Origin: Sulfurospirillum sp964466465
GTDB lineage: Bacteria; Campylobacterota; Campylobacteria; Campylobacterales; Sulfurospirillaceae
Reading direction: 5' to 3'
Assembly (NCBI GenBank): GCA_964466465.1
Contig: CAYXNJ010000021.1
Span: 1 to 38,827 of the forward strand
Length of the DNA: 38,827 nt
In this document: positions 8,430-15,373 of the stretch, piece after piece
Position numbering within the stretch: position 1 is the stretch's first letter
Layout: each line of letters opens with the position of its first letter
Program-made: the position numbers and the translations under genes
Notes under the pieces: generated by a model
The model's database searches: none
What the model was told of the DNA's origin: nothing
Seen by the model: the letters and a program-made list of their open reading frames with translations, nothing else

Positions 8430-8950
8430 TCTCTATTATCTTTATGGGCAGGTTGCTGCATAATCATGTAGATGATAAACGCAAACAGTGCAACAGCAAT
8501 ACTTGTGAACAGCAATGAAAAGGTTTTAACCACCACATAGGCTACGATCAAAATTGAAAGTAGGGTTGGAATTTCATTGTACGCTCTAAAAAACTTACCA
8601 CTGCGTTCACACTCATCTTTTTCAAGTTGTTCTCTAAAATACTCCAAAGAGAACGAATAGGCTATCAATAAAGCGACGACAACAAATTTGGCGTACAGCC
8701 ATTCGCCAGTTTCAAATAAAATAGGATTGATGATAAGCATTGCAGCGCCACTCAAAAGGGTTGCCCAAAAGGCTGGAAGTCCAATGTATTTGTAAACTTT
8801 GTATTCTTGAATTTTAACGACCTCGACAAATTCGCTTTTGTGAGAGTGCTCCACGTGGTAAACAAACAGACGTGGCAGATAAAAAAGCATCGCCATCCAC
8901 GACATAAAAGACATAACGTGAAACGTTAAAATCCAACTATAATACTCCAT
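8426..8950 (-). CDS. hemJ: Protoporphyrinogen oxidase HemJ-like membrane protein
   Basis: A 174-residue membrane protein with four to five predicted helices. The first contains the HemJ signature FHVMSFMSWMAMLFYLPRLF, with the conserved histidine at residue 11. The conserved lysine is K88 in WLYAKF. HemJ oxidises protoporphyrinogen IX to protoporphyrin IX, the penultimate step of haem synthesis, in bacteria lacking HemG and HemY; the two residues are the proposed haem/catalytic sites. The ATG at 8950 was chosen because CAGGAG sits 5-10 bases upstream, whereas an in-frame TTG 15 bases earlier lies within or before that ribosome-binding site. A closely related CopD-like role is the alternative. 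Confidence 0.82.
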   Translation of the reverse strand: MEYYSWILTFHVMSFMSWMAMLFYLPRLFVYHVEHSHKSEFVEVVKIQEYKVYKYIGLPAFWATLLSGAAMLIINPILFETGEWLYAKFVVVALLIAYSFSLEYFREQLEKDECERSGKFFRAYNEIPTLLSILIVAYVVVKTFSLLFTSIAVALFAFIIYMIMQQPAHKDNRD

Positions 8951-8977
8951 TTTTCGCTCCTGCAAAAATATGTGTGC

Positions 8978-8986
8978 ATTATAACA
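8978..8986 (-). promoter_or_regulatory. Extended -10 promoter of hemJ
   Basis: Read on the minus strand, TGTTATAAT is a perfect extended -10, about 28 bases upstream of the ATG at 8950. hemJ can therefore be transcribed independently of cowN behind it. Confidence 0.55.
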
Positions 8987-9011
8987 AGTATAAGAGGTTT
9001 TTTCGGGATTT

Positions 9012-9314
9012 TTAACAGCACTCCATCTCTGCTTTTTCCATCAGTTCTATCCCTTTTTCAAAGTCATACTCTTCAAAGAGGGCAGAGAGGTAAAAGACAT
9101 GAGAGCAAATGTGGTACAAAATATCTTTGGAGTCATGCTTAGCAAAAACTTCTTTATAATTTGAGGGAATGAGGGTTTCAAAACGAACCCACAAATCATC
9201 TTTTGCTTCGGGGTGAAGCTCAAAAAGTTCATACATCGCATCGAGCACTTGAGTTGCATTTTCATAGCAGTCAATGTTGTGAAAACTCACATAACGATCG
9301 CGTATCTCTTCCAT
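9012..9314 (-). CDS. cowN: CowN-like N2-fixation sustaining protein
   Basis: A small acidic soluble protein of 100 residues. It matches my memory of CowN, described in Rhodospirillum rubrum as needed for nitrogen fixation in the presence of carbon monoxide. The matching parts are the N-terminal DRYVSFHNIDCYENA, a central ILYHICSHVFYLSALFEEYD, and the terminal ECC. CowN is thought to bind nitrogenase and protect it from CO. The ATG at 9314 has AAAAAGG upstream; an in-frame GTG at 9356 would add 14 residues but has no ribosome-binding site. No nif gene lies in the window. The gene follows the GGDEF/EAL gene on the same strand after 60 bases (18 with the GTG), so the two may be co-transcribed. 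Confidence 0.75.
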   Translation of the reverse strand: MEEIRDRYVSFHNIDCYENATQVLDAMYELFELHPEAKDDLWVRFETLIPSNYKEVFAKHDSKDILYHICSHVFYLSALFEEYDFEKGIELMEKAEMECC

Positions 9315-9374
9315 AAAGGCAGCCTTTTTAAGAGGCTTATGCACGTTGTGTTCCACGAGAAAACAAGTTTTGAT

Positions 9375-10619
9375 TTAATACAGTGTCAAACTCTCCAAAG
9401 GCATAGGTTCGCTCCAAAAATAGCCTTGGAAGTAGTCGATGCCAAGCTCTTTACACGTTAGGTATATCTCTTCATTGGCGACAAATTCTGCCACCGTTTG
9501 CATACCGACTTTTTGTGCAAAGGTGACGATGGCTTCGACGACGGCTTTGTGGATAGCGTTTTTATGGATGTTTTTGATGAGCGAGTCGTCGATTTTGATG
9601 AAGTCGGCTTGGAGTTTTACGAGGTATTCAAAGTTGGAGTAACCTGTTCCAAAATCATCGATGGCGATTTTCACGCCTTGGCTTTTCAGCAAGGTTAAAA
9701 AGGAGATGACTTCGGGGTGATTTTCGATGCCTTCTCCCTCTGTGACTTCGATGGTAAGACGCTCTCCTACATTGTATTCGTACATTTTTTCCAGTAAAAA
9801 ATCGACTCTGTTTTGGTCTAAGATATCACTGAGTGAGAGGTTGATAGAGAACTCTGCTGTTTTATGGGCAAAAAATGAGAAGGCTTTATGGATGACGATT
9901 TTGGTGATGTTTCCATACAGGTTGGCACGTTTGGCGTGTTCCAAAAAAAGATAAGGCGAGATGATTTTTCCTTCCGCATTGCGAAGGCGCACCAAACACT
10001 CGAATTTTGGGATCTTGCCGCCTTCAATGCTTTGGGCAAAGACTTCAAAACGGTCTTTTTTTAGGGCTTCTCGAATGGTCTTTTCCCACTCAACATCGGC
10101 TCTGGCATTGGATTGTGGGTTGCACAAAGAAGGAATGGCGGCATCGTAAACCATCAAATCTTTCCCGATGCGTTTGGCTTGTTTTATAGCAAATTCGGCA
10201 TTGAGAAAAAGGTCGTCATAGCCTATAGCAACGCCTATGCGAAGAGGTGTATAGATTTTTTCATTGTCGATTTCGATGGGTGAGTAGCCAAAGTACCAAA
10301 GGCATGACTCAATGTTTTGTAAAAAGTGCTCTTGGGGTACCTCTTTGCCTGAGAGAATGGCAAATTCATCGCCTCCTAAATGGAAAACAACGGCTTGTGT
10401 GAAGCGACGTTTAAGGCGTTGTGAGATGGTTTTAAGGATTTGGTCTCCCACCTCGTAGCCATAAGAGTGGTTGAAGTTCCAAAAGCCATTGACATTCAAA
10501 AGCGCAAGTTTGTTAGCGGTAGAGTTAGAAAGCGTATTGATAAAGCGCTGGCGATCAGGCATTTCGGTGAGAGGGTGAATTCTTCCATAACGCAGTTCAT
10601 ATTTAAGCTCTTTTCGCAT
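9375..10619 (-). CDS. GGDEF/EAL domain protein, probable c-di-GMP phosphodiesterase
   Basis: A 414-residue cytoplasmic protein without membrane helices or a PAS domain. The GGDEF domain (about 15-165) has the literal GGDEF at 82-86. However, the metal-binding D-x-D and FKxxND region reads LLNVNGFWNFNH, so the first aspartates are asparagines and the usual lysine and aspartate are lost; cyclase activity is doubtful. The EAL domain (about 180-414) reads ECL at 207-209 but keeps the catalytic glutamate, INLSLSD, EVTE, DDFGTGYSN, FIKIDD, AEF and YFQGY, so hydrolysis of c-di-GMP is plausible. The ATG at 10619 is preferred over the GTG 12 bases upstream, which directly abuts AAAAGG. Confidence 0.9.
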   Translation of the reverse strand: MRKELKYELRYGRIHPLTEMPDRQRFINTLSNSTANKLALLNVNGFWNFNHSYGYEVGDQILKTISQRLKRRFTQAVVFHLGGDEFAILSGKEVPQEHFLQNIESCLWYFGYSPIEIDNEKIYTPLRIGVAIGYDDLFLNAEFAIKQAKRIGKDLMVYDAAIPSLCNPQSNARADVEWEKTIREALKKDRFEVFAQSIEGGKIPKFECLVRLRNAEGKIISPYLFLEHAKRANLYGNITKIVIHKAFSFFAHKTAEFSINLSLSDILDQNRVDFLLEKMYEYNVGERLTIEVTEGEGIENHPEVISFLTLLKSQGVKIAIDDFGTGYSNFEYLVKLQADFIKIDDSLIKNIHKNAIHKAVVEAIVTFAQKVGMQTVAEFVANEEIYLTCKELGIDYFQGYFWSEPMPLESLTLY

Positions 10620-10670
10620 ATACGCTTGCACCTTTTGTGTTATTTGTGTGATAGTTTAAATAGTATCTTT

Positions 10671-10676
10671 ATTGTA
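10671..10676 (-). promoter_or_regulatory. Candidate -10 box of the GGDEF/EAL gene
   Basis: Minus-strand TACAAT lies about 52 bases upstream of the chosen ATG. There is no clear -35, so this is a weak call. Confidence 0.3.
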
Positions 10677-10709
10677 CTATGCCATTATTTAAAAAATCAT
10701 CTATAACAT

Positions 10710-10776
10710 TGGTGTGGGCATCATTTTTTTTTAAATGGTGTTGGCATCAATGAATTTATCTATCCATTGATGCCAA
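10710..10776. repeat. Direct repeat plus 12-bp inverted repeat in the GGDEF - baeRF gap
   Basis: TGGTGTGGGCATCA (10710-10723) and TGGTGTTGGCATCA (10736-10749) are direct repeats with one mismatch, separated by a run of nine T. The second copy also forms a perfect 12-bp inverted repeat, TTGGCATCAATG (10741-10752) with 10765-10776, around a 12-base loop. The element begins 5 bases downstream of the baeRF-type gene's stop. There is no proper T tract on the exit side for either strand, so it is not a textbook terminator, though it may serve as one. Confidence 0.7.
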
Positions 10777-10780
10777 AAAG

Positions 10781-11215
10781 CTACTTCTCAAAATGACCTA
10801 AAATCTCATCTGTTGGCGTTTTAGTCAAGTCGAGTGCAAGATTTTGGGTAATGTTCTTTTGGAGAGTAGGGGAAAGTGCTTCAACGATTTTGTGATTGAT
10901 TGATTTTGGTGCAGCAAAGTAACAGAGTTCATGTGGATACTTTTGCAAAGCCTCTGAAATTTGTTTTGAGAGTTCATGCAGGCGTTTGCGCTCTTCTTCT
11001 TCCGCCATATTATGATTTTCACCGCCTCCTTGAACGCCCCATGCTGTTTCACAATGCCCAAGTCGGTCGGAGAGTTTCTCACTTGGTTTTTGGTGAATGT
11101 CAAGAGAGTCAGAACTAAGAAGGCACTCAAGTGATTCTCTCTTCATAGGATCTGCTTTAACACGAAAGAGTTTAAAATGCTGTAAGTCAGCAACAATGAC
11201 AAGTTTGGAAGACAT
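10781..11215 (-). CDS. Host-attachment / baeRF-type protein (eRF1-like fold family)
   Basis: A 144-residue soluble protein. The opening KLVIVADLQHFKLFRV, a mid-region GGGENHNMAEEEERKRLHELSKQI and the end HFEK match the family annotated 'protein required for attachment to host cells' (PF10116). That family falls in the wider bacterial relatives of archaeal/eukaryotic release factor 1. The host-attachment name comes from a plant symbiont study and probably does not describe the role here; a ribosome- or stress-related role is suggested by fold relatives only. The ATG has AAAGGAG at ideal spacing. The promoter contains a 28-bp element shared with the AmrS gene, so the two may respond to the same signal. 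Confidence 0.75.
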   Translation of the reverse strand: MSSKLVIVADLQHFKLFRVKADPMKRESLECLLSSDSLDIHQKPSEKLSDRLGHCETAWGVQGGGENHNMAEEEERKRLHELSKQISEALQKYPHELCYFAAPKSINHKIVEALSPTLQKNITQNLALDLTKTPTDEILGHFEK

Positions 11216-11274
11216 GTTAACTCCTTTAAAATAGTGTCATCAATGAGGCGTTACACAATCTATCGCCCTGTTTT

Positions 11275-11302
11275 ATTATACTCCAAAGTGATGCAAAAGA
11301 TG
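11275..11302 (-). promoter_or_regulatory. Shared promoter element, copy A (baeRF-type gene)
   Basis: The minus strand reads CATCTTTTG, three variable bases, CACTTTGGAG, TATAAT. It ends in a perfect -10 box (11275-11280) about 60 bases before the ATG. It matches 26 of 28 bases of copy B at 14284-14311. No -35 consensus is present at 17 bp, so the conserved upstream half may be an activator or repressor site. Confidence 0.75.
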
Positions 11303-11332
11303 GTATATTTGTAAGATTACCTATGAGATGTT

Positions 11333-11950
11333 TTAAGGCTCAATCAACGGTACAAAACTAAAGCCAGCACATTCGTATGCGTCGATAGCTCCATCTTGTT
11401 GTTTGGTAATGCGCCAAAGACTATTTTCAACAGGTACAACTAAAATGCCTCCTTGTTTGAGTTGCTCAAAAAGGACTTTAGGCATCCTAGAAGCGCTTGC
11501 AGAGACGAGAATGCGGTCGTATAGGCATCCTTTTTTCCCAAGGTATGCTGGATTGGCTAATTCTATAGAGGCGTTATTGATGTGTGTCTGATGTAATTTC
11601 TGCCGACTGTATTCAATCAAAAAAGGAATACGCTCAATGCCTTCAACAAACCCTTCTTTACCTACAGCTTTGGCTAAAAGCGCGGTCGTCCAACCTGACC
11701 CTGAGCCTATATCGAGGATATGATTGCCTTTTTGCGGATCTAAGAGCTCAAGCATGATGGCAACGGTTGAGGGTTGAGAGATGGTCTGCCCTTCTCCGAT
11801 AGGAAGAGGGTGGTCAGTATAGGCAAAAGACGCGAGTGCTTCGGGCACAAACCTAAGTCTGTCACACTCTTGAAAGGCTTTGATTAAAGAGGGAGAGTTC
11901 AAGACTCCTGTGCTGATAAGATGCTCAATTAAATGTTGATTTTCAGACAT
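11333..11950 (-). CDS. pcm: Protein-L-isoaspartate O-methyltransferase
   Basis: A 205-residue SAM-dependent methyltransferase that methylates abnormal L-isoaspartyl residues in aged proteins to start their repair. The family markers IGEGQTISQPSTVA (51-64) and the SAM-binding LDIGSGSGWTTALLA (79-93) are intact, and the length is normal (about 205-215). The ATG has AAGGA at good spacing. The gene is divergent from metK, which makes its co-substrate; only 68 bases separate the two starts and the promoters probably overlap. The final sixth (residues about 170-205) diverges from the usual ending but shows no frameshift. Confidence 0.92.
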   Translation of the reverse strand: MSENQHLIEHLISTGVLNSPSLIKAFQECDRLRFVPEALASFAYTDHPLPIGEGQTISQPSTVAIMLELLDPQKGNHILDIGSGSGWTTALLAKAVGKEGFVEGIERIPFLIEYSRQKLHQTHINNASIELANPAYLGKKGCLYDRILVSASASRMPKVLFEQLKQGGILVVPVENSLWRITKQQDGAIDAYECAGFSFVPLIEP

Positions 11951-11975
11951 TTATCCTTCCTTTTCAACGCATTTT

Positions 11976-11984
11976 TGCTATGAT
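11976..11984 (+). promoter_or_regulatory. Extended -10 promoter of metK
   Basis: TGCTATGAT is an extended -10 (TATGAT, 5 of 6) placed 35 bases before the chosen metK ATG. An in-frame upstream ATG at 11980 lies inside this box and so cannot be the main start. The opposite strand reads TATCAT here, which may serve pcm. Confidence 0.5.
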
Positions 11985-12018
11985 AAATGATAACAGAAAA
12001 ATGCTCAAAGAGGCTAAA

Positions 12019-13218
12019 ATGTATCTTTTTACATCTGAATCTATTTCAGCAGGACATCCTGATAAATGTGCTGATATTATCGCCGATACCATTGTGGATC
12101 GGCTCCTTCAATTAGACTCCAATGCCAGAGTTGCAACAGAAATTTTTCTCAGTGGAAAACATATTATCATTGGTGGAGAAGTCAAAACTTCAGCGCATGT
12201 CAATGAAACATTTTACAAAACAGCAGCGCTTGATGCACTGGCTTTGATTGGGTATCCTGAAAAAGGATTTTTGCGTGGAGAAACCATTGATCCTAAAGAG
12301 GCTGAGATTAAAGTGATTGTTTCGCAACAATCAGCAGATATAAGTATTGGGGTAGATCAAAAAAGCGGAGAATTGGGTGCTGGAGATCAAGGCATGATGT
12401 TTGGGTATGCCACCAATGAAACAAAAGAGTTTATGCCCTCTGCTGTTGTGTATGCACGAAAGATTCGTGATGCGTTGTATGTGTATGCCAAGGCACATTC
12501 GGATCAGTTTGGTGTTGATATTAAAACGCAAGTAACGCTTGATTATGGGACAAAAGAAAATTTTACACATGGAAAGGTGCAAAACATTACTACAATTGTG
12601 GCAGCTATACCACATGTAAATCATTTGAGTATTGATGAGGTGCGTCAAACCATCAAAGGGGTTATTTGTGAAACCCTAAAAGATGACCCTTTGTTTCATG
12701 CTGAAACAGTGGAATTTTTCATTGACCATACGGGACGTTTTGTGACACACAGCTTTATTGCTGATTCTGGACTGACAGGACGAAAAGTTGTCTGTGATAC
12801 CTATGGTGGTTACGCACCCATTGGAGGAGGCTCTCAAAGCTCTAAAGACTATAGTAAAGTTGATCGTTCAGGTCTTTATGCGGCACGATGGATCGCTAAG
12901 CATGTTGTAGCAGCGGGATTGGCACATAAAGCGCTGGTTGAAATTGCGTATGTCATCGGCAGAGCCAAACCGATTAGTGTTACGATCGATACCTTAGGTA
13001 CATCGCAGAGCGTCTTAAGTGACGAAATGCTTTCGTTTCACATTGCAGAGCACTTTGCACTAACACCTGCTTGGATAACCCAAAAATTTGGTCTTGATAA
13101 ACCTTCCAAAAAGACCTTCTTATATGCCGATGTTGCAGCCTATGGGCAAGTTGGATACGATACGTATCCGTGGGAACATCTTGACGCATTAGAATGGTTT
13201 CAGCAGTTTAATGCCTAG
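12019..13218 (+). CDS. metK: S-adenosylmethionine synthetase
   Basis: MetK makes SAM from methionine and ATP. The 399-residue protein starts MYLFTSESISAGHPDK, with the ATP-binding GHPDK at 12-16, and continues with GAGDQGMMFGYA, TGLTGRK and GGGSQSSKDYSKVDRSG. The lysines of the phosphate-binding loops are present. The S-x-S-S-K-D form, where E. coli has AFSGKD, recalls Campylobacter MetK and is not a defect. The ATG at 12019 was chosen because AAAGAGG lies just upstream and an extended -10 promoter covers the earlier in-frame ATG at 11980. The last 4 bases overlap the end of the convergent amrS gene. SAM feeds pcm, amrS and trmB, all in this window. Confidence 0.97.
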   Translation: MYLFTSESISAGHPDKCADIIADTIVDRLLQLDSNARVATEIFLSGKHIIIGGEVKTSAHVNETFYKTAALDALALIGYPEKGFLRGETIDPKEAEIKVIVSQQSADISIGVDQKSGELGAGDQGMMFGYATNETKEFMPSAVVYARKIRDALYVYAKAHSDQFGVDIKTQVTLDYGTKENFTHGKVQNITTIVAAIPHVNHLSIDEVRQTIKGVICETLKDDPLFHAETVEFFIDHTGRFVTHSFIADSGLTGRKVVCDTYGGYAPIGGGSQSSKDYSKVDRSGLYAARWIAKHVVAAGLAHKALVEIAYVIGRAKPISVTIDTLGTSQSVLSDEMLSFHIAEHFALTPAWITQKFGLDKPSKKTFLYADVAAYGQVGYDTYPWEHLDALEWFQQFNA

Positions 13219-14240
13219 TGCCACACCCCTGCAAGTTTGTATCCACAATAGGGGCACATGCCATGGTCTTTGAGATGGTTTGTCACATACTGCCCGATAT
13301 GTCCTTGTCTGTGTATGACGAGTTTTTCGCATTGTGGGCAATAGGTTGATTCACGTGCTTCATCGTCAATATTCCCAACATAGATATAGTTGAGTCCCAT
13401 CTCTTTACCTATTTCATAGGCTCGCTTAAGCGTTGAAGGAGGTGTTGGATGGACATCAAGCATTTTATACATAGGGTGAAATGCGCTGATATGCCATGGC
13501 ATGGAGGGGTCTAGTTCTGCTTGGAATTTAGCGATGCCTCGCATCTCTTCAATTGAATCATTGTGCCCAGGGATGAACAGCGTCGTTGTTTCTATCCAAA
13601 TTCCTTTTTTATGCGCATAATCAATTGTATCAAGCACAGGTTTTAGCGATGCCCCACAAATCTCTTTGTAAAATAATTGACTAAAACCCTTGATGTCAAT
13701 ATTCATGCCATCTAAAAAAGGAGCGAGAGTATCAATGGCTTTGTGTGTCTCATAACCACTGGTGACATAGACATTTTTGAGTCCAGCTTCATGGGCTAAT
13801 TTAGCAGTGTCATAGGTGTATTCAAAGAAAACAGTAGGCTCATTGTATGTATAAGCGATACTTTGACAATTGTGTTTTAGGGCAAGCTCAACGGCTTGTT
13901 CGGGAGAAAGTTTTTCACCAAATATCTTATGATGATGCTCTTTTGGGTATTGTGAAATATCATAATTTTGACAAAATTGACATGAAAAATTGCACCCAAC
14001 GGTGCCAAATGAAAAAATACGTGATCCTGGTAGAAAATGAAACATGGGTTTTTTTTCGACAGGATCGACATTAACAGCTGCGGCTAGTCCATAGACAAGG
14101 AGGCGAAGTTCACCATTTTCCACTTTACGGACACCGCAAATACCATATTCATTTTCGTGGAGCTTGCAATGCTGATGGCATGCTTCACACAAAATTCTGC
14201 CATCATCTAATTTGGTAGAAAGCCATGCTAATGCTGACAT
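13215..14240 (-). CDS. amrS: AmmeMemoRadiSam system radical SAM enzyme
   Basis: A 341-residue radical SAM protein. The 4Fe-4S cluster motif is C83-x3-C87-x2-C90 (CNFSCQFC), followed by SAM-binding parts including YTYNEPT. Extra cysteines lie in the N-terminus (C18, C21, C25, C35), and a C-terminal zinc-ribbon-like pair, CPQC and CPYC, lies near 317-335. This N-terminal cysteine block followed by GLAAAVNVDPVEKKP is typical of AmrS, which in many genomes sits with AMMECR1 and MEMO1 homologues; neither partner is in the window. The reaction is not settled. The ATG has AAAAAGGAG in front, and the promoter carries copy B of the shared element. Confidence 0.88.
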   Translation of the reverse strand: MSALAWLSTKLDDGRILCEACHQHCKLHENEYGICGVRKVENGELRLLVYGLAAAVNVDPVEKKPMFHFLPGSRIFSFGTVGCNFSCQFCQNYDISQYPKEHHHKIFGEKLSPEQAVELALKHNCQSIAYTYNEPTVFFEYTYDTAKLAHEAGLKNVYVTSGYETHKAIDTLAPFLDGMNIDIKGFSQLFYKEICGASLKPVLDTIDYAHKKGIWIETTTLFIPGHNDSIEEMRGIAKFQAELDPSMPWHISAFHPMYKMLDVHPTPPSTLKRAYEIGKEMGLNYIYVGNIDDEARESTYCPQCEKLVIHRQGHIGQYVTNHLKDHGMCPYCGYKLAGVWH

Positions 14241-14283
14241 AATGACTCCTTTTTGGGTCGTATGTTCATGCTAAGATGGGTTC

Positions 14284-14311
14284 ATTATACTCCAAAGTGT
14301 TTCAAAAGATG
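14284..14311 (-). promoter_or_regulatory. Shared promoter element, copy B (amrS)
   Basis: The minus strand reads CATCTTTTG, AAA, CACTTTGGAG, TATAAT, with the -10 box at 14284-14289 about 44 bases before the amrS ATG. It is the partner of copy A at 11275-11302, differing in two of 28 positions. Similarity fades quickly outside these limits. Confidence 0.75.
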
Positions 14312-14337
14312 TTACGTTTTTACAGTTATATAAAAGA

Positions 14338-15363
14338 TTAAAAAGCCCTCAAATAGGAGATTTCTATCAAATCTCGCAGTTCATGCTCTTTTGCTGCGAA
14401 AAAGACAAAATTAGGATTTCGTAACAATTCTCTACCATACGCAACAAGATCACAACCTCCATCACGCAGTAGCATTTCGCCTTCGTGTGCTGTGGTAATT
14501 AATCCTACTGCAATGGTTGCTACATCGACCTCTTTACGAATGGTTTTTGCATAACCTGCTTGATAGAGTGGTGTAAGAGGAGGCATGATTTGTTTCTCTT
14601 GGTTGCCACCTGCTGAGACATGGATGAACATAACGCCCAATTCTTTGAGTTTAGAGGCAAGGTAAATACTCTCTTTTATGCCCCATCCTCCTTCAAGCCA
14701 TTCATCTGCGGAGATGCGAACACACAGCGGTAAGCCCGTTGTTTGCATGAGTAAGTGGGCAATTTCTAATGTAAGCGCACAACGATTTTCTAAGCTGCCA
14801 CCGTAGGCATCGTCTCTTGTGTTGGTTAGGGGTGATAAAAATTCACACAGCAAGTAACCATGTGCCGCATGTAACTCTAACATATCATATCCTGCTCGAG
14901 CCGCACGAAGTCCTGCTTGAACGAACTGGTTTTTAATCTGTGTGATCTCATCAAGAGATAAGGCGTGCGGAAGTTTAAATCCATTGGTTTGACTGTAAGC
15001 AATAGCACTTGGAGCCACGGGAGTACTTTCTTTGCAGATACTCTTACGTCCAGCATGTGCAAGTTGTACCGCCATTTTAGCGCCATAAGCATGGCAGCTA
15101 GAAACTAACTTTTTATGTGCTTCTATGTGCGTGTCATCCCACAGTCCTAAGTCATTGTCCGAGATGCGACCACGAGGTTCTACAGCTGTTGCCTCAACGA
15201 TAATGAGACCTACACCACCCAATGCACGTGCCGTGTAATGGGTAAGATGAAAGTCGCTCACTTTTCCATTGGTGTCTGCTTTATACATACACATAGGAGG
15301 CATAACCACCTTGTTTTTAAGGTGGATATACGTATGTTCATAAGGACTTAACAGTAGGCTCAT
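14338..15363 (-). CDS. Old yellow enzyme family NADH:flavin oxidoreductase (YqjM/NamA-like)
   Basis: A 341-residue FMN-dependent ene-reductase. The N-terminal MPPMCMY places C25 and Y27 where YqjM has its redox-modulating cysteine and active-site tyrosine. The paired histidines that bind the substrate carbonyl are in LHAAHGYLL, followed by the family signature FLSPLTNTRDDAYGGSLENR. These enzymes reduce C=C bonds of electrophilic enones, quinones and nitro compounds. The ATG at 15363 is preferred over a GTG 6 bases upstream because GGAG lies right before that GTG. Only 10 bases separate it from the efflux outer-membrane gene, so it is likely the last gene of the RND operon. Confidence 0.92.
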   Translation of the reverse strand: MSLLLSPYEHTYIHLKNKVVMPPMCMYKADTNGKVSDFHLTHYTARALGGVGLIIVEATAVEPRGRISDNDLGLWDDTHIEAHKKLVSSCHAYGAKMAVQLAHAGRKSICKESTPVAPSAIAYSQTNGFKLPHALSLDEITQIKNQFVQAGLRAARAGYDMLELHAAHGYLLCEFLSPLTNTRDDAYGGSLENRCALTLEIAHLLMQTTGLPLCVRISADEWLEGGWGIKESIYLASKLKELGVMFIHVSAGGNQEKQIMPPLTPLYQAGYAKTIRKEVDVATIAVGLITTAHEGEMLLRDGGCDLVAYGRELLRNPNFVFFAAKEHELRDLIEISYLRAF

Positions 15364-15373
15364 GGTCACTCCT

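Noticed and set aside
10632..10780. A sigma-54 promoter (GG-N10-GC) before the GGDEF/EAL gene or near cowN
   Set aside because: GG near 10744 has no GC at the required distance on either strand; none was found in front of flpA or the chemoreceptors either.
11980..12018. Earlier in-frame ATG for metK
   Set aside because: It lies inside the extended -10 box TGCTATGAT. The ATG at 12019 has AAAGAGG in front and gives the usual MYLFTSES start.
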